From DATARH01 sp035648415 (GTDB lineage: Bacteria > Pseudomonadota > Alphaproteobacteria > ATCC43930 > CGMCC-115725): a DNA stretch of 64,000 nt. Positions 47,732 through 56,064 of this stretch are shown piece by piece. The notes below the pieces were generated by a model that had not been told where the DNA came from, searched no databases, and worked only from the letters and a program-made list of their open reading frames with translations. Position 1 is the first letter of the stretch, and each line of letters starts with the position of its first letter. The position numbers and the translations under genes are program-made. Location: the NCBI GenBank assembly GCA_035648415.1, contig DASRLO010000084.1, forward strand, positions 26,960-90,959, in the 5' to 3' direction.

Positions 47732-49699
47732 CTAACCGGCCTTGTTCACCCGCATATACCACTCGACCAGCCGGCGCACCTGACGCTCGGTGTAGCCGCG
47801 CGAGACCATCCGTTCGAGGAAGTCGGCATGCTTCTTCTCGGTCTCGGTGTCCCTCTTGCTGCCGAAGCTGATCACCGGCAAGAGGTCTTCGACCTGCGAG
47901 AACATCCGCCGTTCGATGACCTCGCGCAGCTTCTCGTAGGACTGCCACGACGGGTTGCGCCCGGTGTTGGCCCGGGCGCGCAACGCAAACTTAACGACCT
48001 CGTTGCGGAAATCCTTCGGATTGGCGATCCCGGCCGGCTTCTCGATCTTCGACAGCTCCTGGTTCAACAGCTCGCGGTTCATCAATTGGCCGGTGTCGGG
48101 GTCTTTGTAGTCCTGATCCTCGATCCACGCGTCGGCATAGGAGACGTAACGGTCGAACAGGTTCTGCCCGTAGTCGGAATACGATTCGAGGTAGGCCTTC
48201 TGGATCTCGTTGCCGATGTACTCGGCATAGCGCGGCGCCAGCTCGGCCTTGATGAAGTTGAGGTATTTCTTCTCGACCGCGTCGGGGAACTGCTCGCGCC
48301 AGATTGCCTGCTCGAGCACGTACATCATATGCACCGGGTCGGCCGCGACTTCCTGGGTGTCGAAGTTGAACGTGCCCGACAGCACCTTGAAGGCAAACCG
48401 GGTGGAGATGCCATCCATGCCTTCGTCGACCCCGGCGGCGTCGCGGTATTCCTGCACCGATTTGGCGCGCGGGTCGGTGTCCTTGAGGCTCTCGCCGTCA
48501 TAGACCCGCATCTTCGAGTGCAGGTTCGAGTTCTCGTGCGGCTTGACCCGCGACAGCACGCAAAAGCGCGACAGGATGTCGAGCGTCGAGGGCGCGCAAG
48601 CCGCGTTCGCCAGTTCGCTCGACTGCAACAGCTTTTCGTAGATTTTGCGCTCCTCGGTCGAGCGCAGGCAGTAGGGCACCTTGATCACCGAGATGCGGTC
48701 GATGAAGGCTTCGTTGTTCTTGTTGTTCCTGAAGGTCTGCCACTCCGCCTCGTTGGAGTGGGCGAGGATGATGCCCTGGAAGGGGATGCCGCCGATATTC
48801 TCGGTGCCGGCGTAGTTGCCCTCCTGCGTCGCGGTCAAGAGCGGGTGCAGCATCTTGATCGGCGCCTTGAACATCTCGACGAATTCCATCAGCCCTTGCG
48901 TCGTGCGGTTGAGCCCGCCCGAGAAGGAATAGGCGTCCGGATCGTTCTGCGAATACATCTCGAGCTTGCGGATATCGACCTTGCCGACGAGGCTGGAGAC
49001 GTCCTGGTTGTTTTCGTCGCCCGGCTCGGTCTTGGCGACGCAAATCTGCTTCAGCCGCGACGGCTGCATGCGGATCACGCTGAATTTCGAGATGTCGCCG
49101 CCGAATTCCTCGAGCCGCTTTACCGCCCACGGCGAGATCGTGCCGATCAGGCGCCGCGGCGGCACGCCGTAGCGTTCCTCGATCTCCTTGCCGAGCGTCG
49201 CCGGATCGAACAGGCCGAGCGGGCTCTCGAAGATCGGGCTGATCTGGTCGCCCGCCTTCAGCACGTAGATCGGCTCCTTCTCCATCAGCAGTTTCAGCCG
49301 CTCGGCGAGCGAGGATTTGCCGCCGCCGACGGGGCCCAGCAGGTAAAGCACCTGCTTGCGTTCCTCCAAGCCCTGCGCGGCGTGACGGAAGAAGCCGACG
49401 ATCCGCTCGATCGTCTCCTCCATGCCGTAAAAATCTTCGAAAGCGGGGTAGACCTTCATCGTCCGGTTCATGAAGATCCGGCCCATCCGCGGATCCTGGC
49501 TGGTATCGACCATGACCGGCTCGCCAATCGCCTTCAGCAGCCGTTCGGCCGGGCCGGCGTAGAACGAGGCGTCGTCCGAGCAGGCGCGCAGGTAATCCTC
49601 TATGGAATATTCGACTTCCCGGCGGTTCTCATAGAGGCGCGAGTACAAGCCGAAGATACCGTCATCCGTCGCTCGCACTGGTCCGTCCACCGATCGCAT
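47732..49699 (-). CDS. prkA: PrkA serine protein kinase / AAA+ protein
   Basis: A 655-aa PrkA protein. An N-terminal AAA-type domain has Walker A LLGPVGGGKSSLAERLK (121-136) and DQISPIFESPLGLFDP. The middle contains IGTISPWAVKRLEEFGGD and SGGLNRTTQGLMEFVEMFKAPIK, and the C-terminal PrkA kinase-like region includes EKKYLNFIKAELAPRYAEYIG and RNEVVKFALRARA. It is the first gene of the prkA-yeaH-spoVR operon, preceded by GAGGTGAGCA. In other bacteria the module is induced by starvation or general stress. Kinase activity here is inferred from the family. Confidence 0.95.
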   Translation of the reverse strand: MRSVDGPVRATDDGIFGLYSRLYENRREVEYSIEDYLRACSDDASFYAGPAERLLKAIGEPVMVDTSQDPRMGRIFMNRTMKVYPAFEDFYGMEETIERIVGFFRHAAQGLEERKQVLYLLGPVGGGKSSLAERLKLLMEKEPIYVLKAGDQISPIFESPLGLFDPATLGKEIEERYGVPPRRLIGTISPWAVKRLEEFGGDISKFSVIRMQPSRLKQICVAKTEPGDENNQDVSSLVGKVDIRKLEMYSQNDPDAYSFSGGLNRTTQGLMEFVEMFKAPIKMLHPLLTATQEGNYAGTENIGGIPFQGIILAHSNEAEWQTFRNNKNNEAFIDRISVIKVPYCLRSTEERKIYEKLLQSSELANAACAPSTLDILSRFCVLSRVKPHENSNLHSKMRVYDGESLKDTDPRAKSVQEYRDAAGVDEGMDGISTRFAFKVLSGTFNFDTQEVAADPVHMMYVLEQAIWREQFPDAVEKKYLNFIKAELAPRYAEYIGNEIQKAYLESYSDYGQNLFDRYVSYADAWIEDQDYKDPDTGQLMNRELLNQELSKIEKPAGIANPKDFRNEVVKFALRARANTGRNPSWQSYEKLREVIERRMFSQVEDLLPVISFGSKRDTETEKKHADFLERMVSRGYTERQVRRLVEWYMRVNKAG

Positions 49700-49849
49700 T
49701 GCTCACCTCAATCGACGAATGTGTCGACGCTTGCGGTTGTCATCCACCCGCACGTTCCAAACGCGCCGCTGCGCAAAAAATTCGCAGCAACGGCGATGTA
49801 AAGTTTCGCCCGCCGTTGTTAACAAACCCCCGCACCGCTCCCCAGCGGC

Positions 49850-49868
49850 TCGTCGCTTTAAGCGACGA
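49850..49868. promoter_or_regulatory. Perfect hairpin in the prkA upstream region
   Basis: TCGTCGCT, spacer TTA, AGCGACGA; on the plus strand it is followed by TGCTTTTC. It may be an operator, a terminator of a plus-strand RNA or a 5' leader hairpin of prkA. No upstream plus-strand gene needs a terminator here, which favours a regulatory role. Confidence 0.35.
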
Positions 49869-50094
49869 TGCTTTTCGCGGACGCAAGTCATATGCCATTG
49901 CATTGTGGCGACAGTAGGGTCGATCAGCACGGCGGTGACGCCAAAGCCCGAAGCGCGAGGATGCGGCCTACCGAGGGCGCGGAAGCGGACATCAACAACA
50001 TTTTGTGGTGCCCTCCCGTAATGTACCCAGCATATATGAACCCGCTCGGAAACCCAAACCCATTCTACCGCAACGATGGCGGGGCCGAGCGGTT

Positions 50095-50109
50095 CCGGTT
50101 TTCAACCGG
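50095..50109. promoter_or_regulatory. Short perfect inverted repeat after the SGNH gene
   Basis: CCGGTT, spacer TTC, AACCGG at 50095-50109, immediately downstream of the stop of the minus-strand SGNH gene at 50111. It could be a weak terminator for that operon; there is no T-tract on that strand. Confidence 0.3.
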
Positions 50110-50110
50110 T

Positions 50111-50977
50111 TTAATTGAACGGTACCGCGTCGTTTCGCCGCATAATGCCGTGGGAATCCAACGTGCTCGAGTTGACGGGAGCACGCGGAAGGCCCGCGAC
50201 CGCGCTGGATATACGGCGCTCGCGATGCGCGAGTTTCACCTCCGCTCGCCAATTTGCCTCAAGCGCGCCCGCCAGGTCGGCGGCGAGACAACCATAGCCG
50301 GCGTCGGTCATGTGCAAACCGTCGGCGCCCACCATCGTCGGGGCCTCGGGCGAATGGCTGCGCTGCCAATAGCGCATCAGCGCGAAGCGCCGAAACAGCC
50401 CGACGCGGGCACGGTCGGCGATTTCGGCGACCAGGCTCTCCATCGCCGGATACGCACCGCGCTCGAGCACCCGCGGCGCGTATTGCAAATCCATCAGCAC
50501 GACATCGATGCCGTTTCGCGTCAGAAGGTCGACCCCCTCGCGCATCCACTCGCCATCGGCGGCGAGATCGTCGCGGCGCAGCACCGCGTTGGTGCCGACC
50601 TGCCAGATCGCCAGATCGGGATGCAGCGCGAGCACATCGCTCGACAGCCGGGCGAGCTCCTCGGGCGCGTCCTCGCCGCCCTTGCCGCGGTTGATCACAT
50701 GGATGTCGAGCTTGGGGAAGCGGGCGCGAAGCTCCGCCTCGAGACGGCTCGGATAGGTGAATGCGGGGCCGGTCGCCCCGATCCCCGAGGTCGACGACGA
50801 GCCGACCGCGACGATGGTCAGCGGCCCGCCTTCCTCGATCCGCGCGGCAACACGCCCGAGCGGCGGGACGATCGCGGCCGCGCCGGGTGGCCCCGCGCAC
50901 GGATCGGGCTCGGCGGCGAGCAAGGCGCAAGGCACGAGCAGGATCGCGGCTGCCGCCGCGCTTAAGGCCGCGCGCAT
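50111..50977 (-). CDS. Secreted SGNH/GDSL hydrolase with intact motifs
   Basis: A 288-aa periplasmic SGNH hydrolase. Residues 1-22 are a signal peptide (ALSAAAAAILLVPCALLAA). Block I with the nucleophile Ser is VAVGSSSTSGIGATG, block II Gly is VINRGKGGEDAPEE, block III is WQVGTNAVLRRD with the oxyanion Asn, and block V is GADGLHMTDAGYG with Asp-x-x-His. It is likely a deacylase or an acyl-transfer partner acting on an envelope glycan or lipid. Its ATG overlaps the stop of the next SGNH gene (TGATG). The C-terminal 30 residues have no recognisable motif. Confidence 0.86.
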   Translation of the reverse strand: MRAALSAAAAAILLVPCALLAAEPDPCAGPPGAAAIVPPLGRVAARIEEGGPLTIVAVGSSSTSGIGATGPAFTYPSRLEAELRARFPKLDIHVINRGKGGEDAPEELARLSSDVLALHPDLAIWQVGTNAVLRRDDLAADGEWMREGVDLLTRNGIDVVLMDLQYAPRVLERGAYPAMESLVAEIADRARVGLFRRFALMRYWQRSHSPEAPTMVGADGLHMTDAGYGCLAADLAGALEANWRAEVKLAHRERRISSAVAGLPRAPVNSSTLDSHGIMRRNDAVPFN

Positions 50978-51729
50978 CACGGTATCGCGCGCCGGATGAC
51001 CTTGGCCATTTTCAGCCCGAGGCATTCGTAGACCCGCGCGGCGAGCCTGGCCCGATCCTCGGCGGCGACGTCGTCGAAATTGAACACTTTCTGCTCGCTC
51101 CAGTAGCGCATCATGTCGAAGCGTGGGAATACGTACGCGTCGGCGAGATCGCCGACCCGGTGCAACGCCTTCAGATAGCCTTCGAAATTGATCACCGTCG
51201 TCGAGCTGCGGGAAAACTGCATGTCGACGAGGATGGTATCGATCGCCCGATTCTTGAGCTCCTCCACGCCGGTCTGCAACGTCGCGGCGAAATCGTCGAT
51301 ATCGGTGTCGCGCACCGCGTCGGTGATGCCGACCTCCCACGCCACCAGCACCGGATCCTCGGCGAACACGTCGGTCGGGAAGCGCTCCAGCATCTGCTTC
51401 GCAGATTGCCGCGCCACGCCCTTGTTGACCACCGTGACCGGGCTGCCGGGGAAATCCTTGGCGAGGCTCTGCTCGAGGCGGTGCGGATAGGAGAGGTCCG
51501 GCGAGCCGGCGGCCTGGCCGATCGTCGAGGCGCCGCCGATCGCCACGATCGTCACCGGCTGGTGCGCCTTCAGCCGCTCGGCCAGATGCGGCAGGCTGGG
51601 CTCGGCGTCGGTCAATTCGGGCGGGGTGGCGCAATCGTCGGCCCGCGCCAAGCCGGGGCCGAGTGCTGCCGACACGGCAAGACCGGCCACCGCGATCGGG
51701 CCACCGAGAAATCGCCTCCAGAACGTCAT
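50977..51729 (-). CDS. Secreted SGNH-like protein with degenerate catalytic motifs
   Basis: A 250-aa paralogue of the downstream SGNH protein, with a signal peptide (about residues 1-28, ending GLARA-DD). Block I is VAIGGASTIGQAAGS and could keep a Ser, and block II is VVNKGVARQSAKQ. The oxyanion motif reads WEVGITDAVRD (no Asn at the usual place), and no D-x-x-H block V is present near the C-terminus (FDDVAAEDRARLAAR instead). It may be a non-catalytic or altered-specificity partner. GGAGG lies only one base from the ATG at 51729, so the start is a little uncertain. Confidence 0.78.
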   Translation of the reverse strand: MTFWRRFLGGPIAVAGLAVSAALGPGLARADDCATPPELTDAEPSLPHLAERLKAHQPVTIVAIGGASTIGQAAGSPDLSYPHRLEQSLAKDFPGSPVTVVNKGVARQSAKQMLERFPTDVFAEDPVLVAWEVGITDAVRDTDIDDFAATLQTGVEELKNRAIDTILVDMQFSRSSTTVINFEGYLKALHRVGDLADAYVFPRFDMMRYWSEQKVFNFDDVAAEDRARLAARVYECLGLKMAKVIRRAIP

Positions 51730-51754
51730 TCCTCCCCGCCGCTCCCCTCGTTGA

Positions 51755-52870
51755 CTAACTGGCGGTCGGCGCAACCGGCATTCGTTGCACCGCCCTATAC
51801 CAGTCAAGCAAGCCCGCCGTCAGGCACATTGTTGCCACTCCGACAAGATTGACCGCGGCTTGCATCGCAAAGCCGGACGAGATTTCCGACATGAGGAAAT
51901 GGCCGAGCGCCGACAGCAGAATGCTGAGGCAGAAAATCTCGAGCGAATGCCGGCCGCACAAGACGACGGGCCGGGACGCGACGGCGCGCATGAACCTCGC
52001 CTGCGGCGACACCCAGCGAGCGACGAGCATGACGAGGGCGAAGAACGAGACCATCCGAAGCGGCGAAAGATTGCCCTTGCTGACCGGCCAAAGCTCGCGC
52101 AGAAAGATCGCCGGAACAGCTTCCCAAATGCCGTGAAACGTCCAGCTGAGCCGGATCGCCAGCGCCGCGCCGGCGATGATCAGCGCCGGCCAAAAGGCGG
52201 CCTGCACCACCCTCTCGCGGTCGCGCGCACCGGTTTCGGCATGCCCGAGCACCGCGCCCAGCACGAACAGGAACTGCCACGCCAGCGGGTTGAAGGTCCA
52301 CACGCTGCCCGACGGATAGGCCGGGAGGTCGACACTGAAAATCTGCACCGCGAGATAGATGAGCGCCGACGGGATCAGCGCCATCAGGGGGTTCCGGCGC
52401 AGGCCGAGAAGCACCGCCGGAAAGATCAGCAGCAGCACGATGTAGAGCGGCAGGATGTCGAGATAGGTCGGCTGGAATTGCAGCAACATCGCCTGCACCA
52501 CCGCGATGTGCGGGCGTTCGAGGAAATCGCCGACCCCCATCTCCTCGTTGTACATCGGATTGTTGAAGGCTCGGACGGTGTACGAGACCTCGGCGATGAA
52601 AATGACGAACAGGAAGATGTGCGCGACGTAGAGCTGCCATGCGCGGCGCCAGACCTGCAGCGTCGCGATCAGCGCCCCGCGCGCGGCAAGGGCGCGGCCA
52701 TAGACCAGCGCGGCGGTGAACCCCGAGATGAAAATGAACACCTCGGCGGCGTCGGAGAAGCCGATCGCCGACAGGGTGAAGTAGTTTAGATAGTTCTCCG
52801 GAATGTGGTCGATGAAGATGCAGATCAGCGCCACGCCGCGAAAGAAATCGAGGCGCAGGTCGCGCGACAT
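51755..52870 (-). CDS. opgC: OpgC-type integral membrane acyltransferase
   Basis: A 371-aa inner-membrane protein with about ten helices. The opening S-R-D-L-R-L-D-F-F-R-G-V and IFIDHIPENYLNYFTL with the conserved His, then GFSDAAEVFIFISGFTAALVYG, are the OpgC signature. Known OpgC proteins add succinyl groups to periplasmic glucans. Two SGNH genes follow 25 bases downstream. The start at 52870 gives the family N-terminus; an ATG at 52897 would add nine residues, and neither has a clear ribosome site. It is divergent from the dehydrogenase at 52969. No opgGH is in the window. Confidence 0.88.
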   Translation of the reverse strand: MSRDLRLDFFRGVALICIFIDHIPENYLNYFTLSAIGFSDAAEVFIFISGFTAALVYGRALAARGALIATLQVWRRAWQLYVAHIFLFVIFIAEVSYTVRAFNNPMYNEEMGVGDFLERPHIAVVQAMLLQFQPTYLDILPLYIVLLLIFPAVLLGLRRNPLMALIPSALIYLAVQIFSVDLPAYPSGSVWTFNPLAWQFLFVLGAVLGHAETGARDRERVVQAAFWPALIIAGAALAIRLSWTFHGIWEAVPAIFLRELWPVSKGNLSPLRMVSFFALVMLVARWVSPQARFMRAVASRPVVLCGRHSLEIFCLSILLSALGHFLMSEISSGFAMQAAVNLVGVATMCLTAGLLDWYRAVQRMPVAPTAS

Positions 52871-52968
52871 GGCGGAAGGGGGCGTTGCTGCTCTCATGAC
52901 GCTGGCGAGGGGCGAGGGTAGCACACCGGCGGGCGGCGTCGAGGCGATGAGAACAGGGAGTTGGGAAA

Positions 52969-53910
52969 ATGGCGAGTGCGGCAATCCGCCGGGTCGCGGC
53001 GATCGGCGCCGGGACGATCGGCGCCAGTTGGGTGGCGGTGTTCCTGGCGCGCGGGCTCACCGTCGCGGCCAGCGATCCGGCGCCCGGGGCGGAGAAATTC
53101 CTGCGCGGCTTTGTCGCCGCCGCCTGGCCGAGCCTGGCGCGCCTCGCGCCGCTGCCGGATGAGCCGCCCTGGGCGGCGCTCAGCTTTCATGCCGAGCCGG
53201 AGGCCGCGCTTGCCGGCGCCGAGTTCGTCCAGGAAAGCGCGCCCGAGCGTGAGGATCTGAAGCGCGTTTTGCTGACCCGGCTCGACGCCGCGCTCGACCC
53301 TTCCGTGGTCGTCGCCTCAAGCTCGTCGGGTCTGTTGATGAGCCGCGTCCAGAGCGCTTGCCGCCATCCCGAGCGCTGCCTCATCGGCCATCCGTTCAAT
53401 CCGCCGCATTTGGTGCCGCTGGTCGAAATCGTCGGCGGCGACAAGACCGCGCCCTGGGCGATCGAGCGGGCGCTGCGGTTCTACGCGGCCATCGACAAGG
53501 CGCCGATCCACATCCGCCGCGAGGTGCGCGGCCATGTCGCCAACCGGCTGCAGGCGGCGCTGTGGCGCGAGGCGGTTCATTTGGTGGCGGAAGGCGTGGC
53601 GAGCGTCGCCGACATCGACACCGCGATCAGCGCCGGTCCCGGGTTGCGCTGGGCGCTGATGGGGCCGCATCTGACCTTCCATCTCGCCGGCGGAACCGGC
53701 GGGATCGCGCATTTCCTCGACCAGTTCGCCGGACCGATGGCGGATTGGTGGCAGGATCTGGGCGATCCCGTCCTGACGCCGGAACTGCGCGAGCGTCTCG
53801 CCGCCGGGATCGCCGACGAAGCCGCCGATCGCGACATCGCCCAACTGGAAGCGCGCCGCGACCGGTTCCTCGTCGATCTGCTCGCGATGAAGGCGAAGAT
53901 GGATACGTAG
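52969..53910 (+). CDS. 3-hydroxyacyl-CoA dehydrogenase family protein (carnitine dehydrogenase-like)
   Basis: A 313-aa NAD-dependent dehydrogenase. The Rossmann loop is AAIGAGTIGASWVAVFLARG and the following acidic residue is in VAASDPAPGAE. ASSSSGLLMSRVQ and GHPFNPPHLVPLVEIVGG include the catalytic His region, and a C-terminal helical domain covers ~190-310. The pattern is closer to L-carnitine / lambda-crystallin-type dehydrogenases than to bifunctional FadB. GGGAG precedes the ATG. It may supply an oxoacid for the neighbouring CoA-transferase (inference). Confidence 0.88.
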   Translation: MASAAIRRVAAIGAGTIGASWVAVFLARGLTVAASDPAPGAEKFLRGFVAAAWPSLARLAPLPDEPPWAALSFHAEPEAALAGAEFVQESAPEREDLKRVLLTRLDAALDPSVVVASSSSGLLMSRVQSACRHPERCLIGHPFNPPHLVPLVEIVGGDKTAPWAIERALRFYAAIDKAPIHIRREVRGHVANRLQAALWREAVHLVAEGVASVADIDTAISAGPGLRWALMGPHLTFHLAGGTGGIAHFLDQFAGPMADWWQDLGDPVLTPELRERLAAGIADEAADRDIAQLEARRDRFLVDLLAMKAKMDT

Positions 53911-53950
53911 CTGCCGCGGCGCCTGCGGCGCCTCACAATGACGCCGAACC

Positions 53951-54598
53951 TCAGCCGACACCCTCGCCGAGCGCGAAGCTGGCTTCGGTCTTGCCCTGAA
54001 TTTCCTGCAGCGATACGTCCGGCGCCAGTTCCACCAGGGTCATGCCGCCGCCGGTCTTGTCGATCCGGAACACGCCCAGATCGGTGATCACCATATCGAC
54101 GACCGCGGCCCCGGTCAGCGGCAGGGTGCAGCGGCGGAGGAGCTTCGGCTCGTCCTTCGCGGTATGCTCCATCAGCACGACGACGCGCTTCACCCCGGCG
54201 ACGAGGTCCATCGCGCCGCCCATGCCCTTGACCATGCGGCCGGGGATCATCCAGTTGGCGAGGTCGCCGTTTTCGGCGACCTGCATCGCGCCGAGGATCG
54301 ACAGGTCGATATGCCCGCCGCGCACCATGCCGAAGGATTGCGCGCTGTCGAAATAGCTCGTCGTCGGCAGTTCGGTGACGGTCTGCTTGCCGGCATTGAT
54401 CAGGTCGGGGTCTTCCTCGCCTTCGTACGGGAACGGCCCCATCCCGAGCATGCCGTTTTCACTCTGCAGCTGCACCGTGACGCCGGCGGGGATGAAGTTC
54501 GACACCAAGGTCGGGATGCCGATGCCGAGATTGACGTAGAACCCGTCCGCCAGTTCACGGGCGGCGCGCTGCGCCATCTGATCGCGTGTCCAGGGCAT
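53951..54598 (-). CDS. scoB: 3-oxoacid CoA-transferase subunit B
   Basis: A 215-aa beta subunit of the two-gene CoA-transferase that activates acetoacetate with succinyl-CoA. The catalytic Glu is in VQLQSENGMLGMGPFP, and VNLGIGIPTLV, MVRGGHIDLSILGAMQV, NWMIPGRMVKGMGGAMDLV and CTLPLTGAAVVDMVITDLGVF are family blocks. It follows scoA by 14 bases. AtoA-type specificity is possible. Confidence 0.95.
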   Translation of the reverse strand: MPWTRDQMAQRAARELADGFYVNLGIGIPTLVSNFIPAGVTVQLQSENGMLGMGPFPYEGEEDPDLINAGKQTVTELPTTSYFDSAQSFGMVRGGHIDLSILGAMQVAENGDLANWMIPGRMVKGMGGAMDLVAGVKRVVVLMEHTAKDEPKLLRRCTLPLTGAAVVDMVITDLGVFRIDKTGGGMTLVELAPDVSLQEIQGKTEASFALGEGVG

Positions 54599-54612
54599 GG
54601 ATGTCTCCTCGG

Positions 54613-55314
54613 TCAGCCGCGCTTGCGCACGGTGCGCTGCTCGATGCGCTTTTCGTACTGGTCGTAGTGGACGATGCGCTGCACGAAGATGCCGGGGGTA
54701 TGGATCTGATCGGGATCGATCTCGCCGGCCGGGACGAGGTGCTCGACCTCGACCACGGTGGTCTTCGCCGCCGTCGCCATCACCGGGTTGAAGTTGCGCG
54801 CGGTCTTGCGGAACACGAGGTTGCCCTCGGTATCGGCCTTCCAGGCATGGACGATCGCCAGGTCGGCGAGAAGCCCGCGCTCCATGACATAGGTCTCGCC
54901 GTCGAACACGCGGGTCTCCTTGCCTTCCGCGACCAGCGTGCCGACCCCGGTCTTGGTGAAGAAGGCCGGGATGCCGGCGCCGCCCGCGCGGATGCGCTCG
55001 GCGAGGGTGCCTTGCGGGTTGAATTCGAGCTCGAGCTCGCCCTTGAGGTAAAGCTCGGCGAACAGTTTGTTCTCGCCGACATAGGACGAGATCATCTTCT
55101 TGATCTGGCGGCTTTCGAGCAAAAGTCCCAGCCCGGCGCCGTCGATTCCCGCATTGTTGGAAATGACGGTGAGACCTTTGACGTCCGACCGCTTGATCTC
55201 GGCGATCAGCTTTTCCGGGATGCCGCTGAGGCCGAACCCGCCGGCCATGACGGTCATGCCGTCGTGCAACAAACCCGAGAGGGCGACCTTGGCATCGGGA
55301 TAGGTCTTGTTCAT
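54613..55314 (-). CDS. scoA: 3-oxoacid CoA-transferase subunit A
   Basis: A 233-aa alpha subunit with the CoA-binding glycine loop VMAGGFGLSGIPEKLIAEI (about residues 22-40), TVISNNAGIDGAGLGLLL, SSYVGENKLFAELYLKGELELEFNPQGTLAERIRAGGAGIPAFFT and HAWKADTEGNLVFRKTARNFNP. It forms a heterotetramer with ScoB. Its likely role is ketone body or short-chain 3-oxoacid use. It is the first gene of the pair. Confidence 0.95.
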   Translation of the reverse strand: MNKTYPDAKVALSGLLHDGMTVMAGGFGLSGIPEKLIAEIKRSDVKGLTVISNNAGIDGAGLGLLLESRQIKKMISSYVGENKLFAELYLKGELELEFNPQGTLAERIRAGGAGIPAFFTKTGVGTLVAEGKETRVFDGETYVMERGLLADLAIVHAWKADTEGNLVFRKTARNFNPVMATAAKTTVVEVEHLVPAGEIDPDQIHTPGIFVQRIVHYDQYEKRIEQRTVRKRG

Positions 55315-55430
55315 TACCTCATCTCCTGCTCCGCCGGTGATAGTTCCCGGCGGCAGGCGCTGTCAATTTCACCCGGCGACGCGCGACATTTCACGTCCTT
55401 AGGAGGCGGCGCTACGACGCTCGGGCAGTC

Positions 55431-55604
55431 TCAATCCAGCTTCTTGCCGTCGAGGTCGCGCCGGGCGCGCCGGCTTTGGCTGTCGCCGGCCTCGCGATCC
55501 TTCTTGCTGCGGCCGAAGAGCACGCGGTTTTCCGCGGCGCGCTGCCGCGCCTCCTCGCGCTTCTTAGCCTTGCGGAACCGGTTGAGGTTGACGAGCGACG
55601 CCAC
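55431..55604 (-). CDS. DUF4169 small basic protein
   Basis: A 57-aa protein from the GTG at 55604, preceded by AGGAGG with 5-base spacing inside the stop region of the upstream gene. It begins A-S-L-V-N-L-N-R-F-R-K-A-K-K-R-E, contains AENRVLFGRSK and ends R-R-D-L-D-G-K-K-L-D, matching the DUF4169 pattern of alphaproteobacteria. It is highly basic; function unknown. It is paired with the RHH_4 gene, 9 bases apart, as in many genomes of the class. Confidence 0.8.
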   Translation of the reverse strand: MASLVNLNRFRKAKKREEARQRAAENRVLFGRSKKDREAGDSQSRRARRDLDGKKLD

Positions 55605-55613
55605 CTGTTCCTC

Positions 55614-55874
55614 CTAATCTGATCGCGGCAGTCTAGCATTGGCCTCCGCCATCGTCAGCTCGCCGTTGCGCGAGGCTTCGAGCACAAACAGCCGGATCGC
55701 GCTCGACAGATTGCCGCCGCGCGCCGCGTCGATCGACGCGACCAGCGCATTGAGCGACATCCCGCGCGCCGTGGCGATGGCGCGCAGCCCTTGCCAGAAC
55801 GCGGCCTCGAGCGAAACGCTGGTGACATGGCCGGCGATCCGCACCGACCGCTTGACGATGGCGCTGCCCTGCAT
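55614..55874 (-). CDS. Ribbon-helix-helix (RHH_4) domain protein
   Basis: An 86-aa small protein. After VKRSVRIAGHVTSVSLEAAFWQGLRAIA (the beta strand and helix of the RHH fold), residues 35-75 are ARGMSLNALVASIDAARGG, NLSSAIRLFVLEASR and an acidic-polar tail. The family is probably DNA-binding, with unknown targets. The start at 55874 is chosen for the position of the fold; an ATG at 55919 would add 15 residues. It precedes the DUF4169 gene in one transcript. Confidence 0.78.
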   Translation of the reverse strand: MQGSAIVKRSVRIAGHVTSVSLEAAFWQGLRAIATARGMSLNALVASIDAARGGNLSSAIRLFVLEASRNGELTMAEANARLPRSD

Positions 55875-56064
55875 GGCGCCACCATTCTCGCCCCCAGCGG
55901 CAATTTCAAGTTTCGGCATTTTCAAGTTTTCGGGGAAGAGCCGGTGGATCACCTTGTGGACAAATATGACGGCTTGAACCCCGGCCGCCGATCCGCAAGG
56001 ATCAGTCCCCGGGGGTGGGGTATAGCGGCGCGCCGCACGCGCTCGGCGACAACAAAACAATGAT

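Larger units (their letters stand above)
49700..50110. other. Intergenic region upstream of the prkA operon
   Basis: About 410 bases without a convincing gene, distinctly more AT-rich than its flanks (TTGTTAACAAAC, CATATATGAAC, TTTAATTGAAC). It holds two small perfect hairpins (49850-49868 and 50095-50109). It must carry the prkA promoter on the minus strand. A GGAAC at 49758-49754 (minus) resembles the -35 of EcfG stress promoters, but I see no CGTT at the required spacing. The short open frames here have no domain or ribosome site. Confidence 0.5.

Noticed and set aside
49735..49758. EcfG-type general stress promoter for prkA (GGAAC on the minus strand at 49758-49754)
   Set aside because: The -35-like GGAAC is there, but the bases 16-18 positions downstream read ACCG/CCGC/CGCA and not CGTT, so the match is too weak to report.
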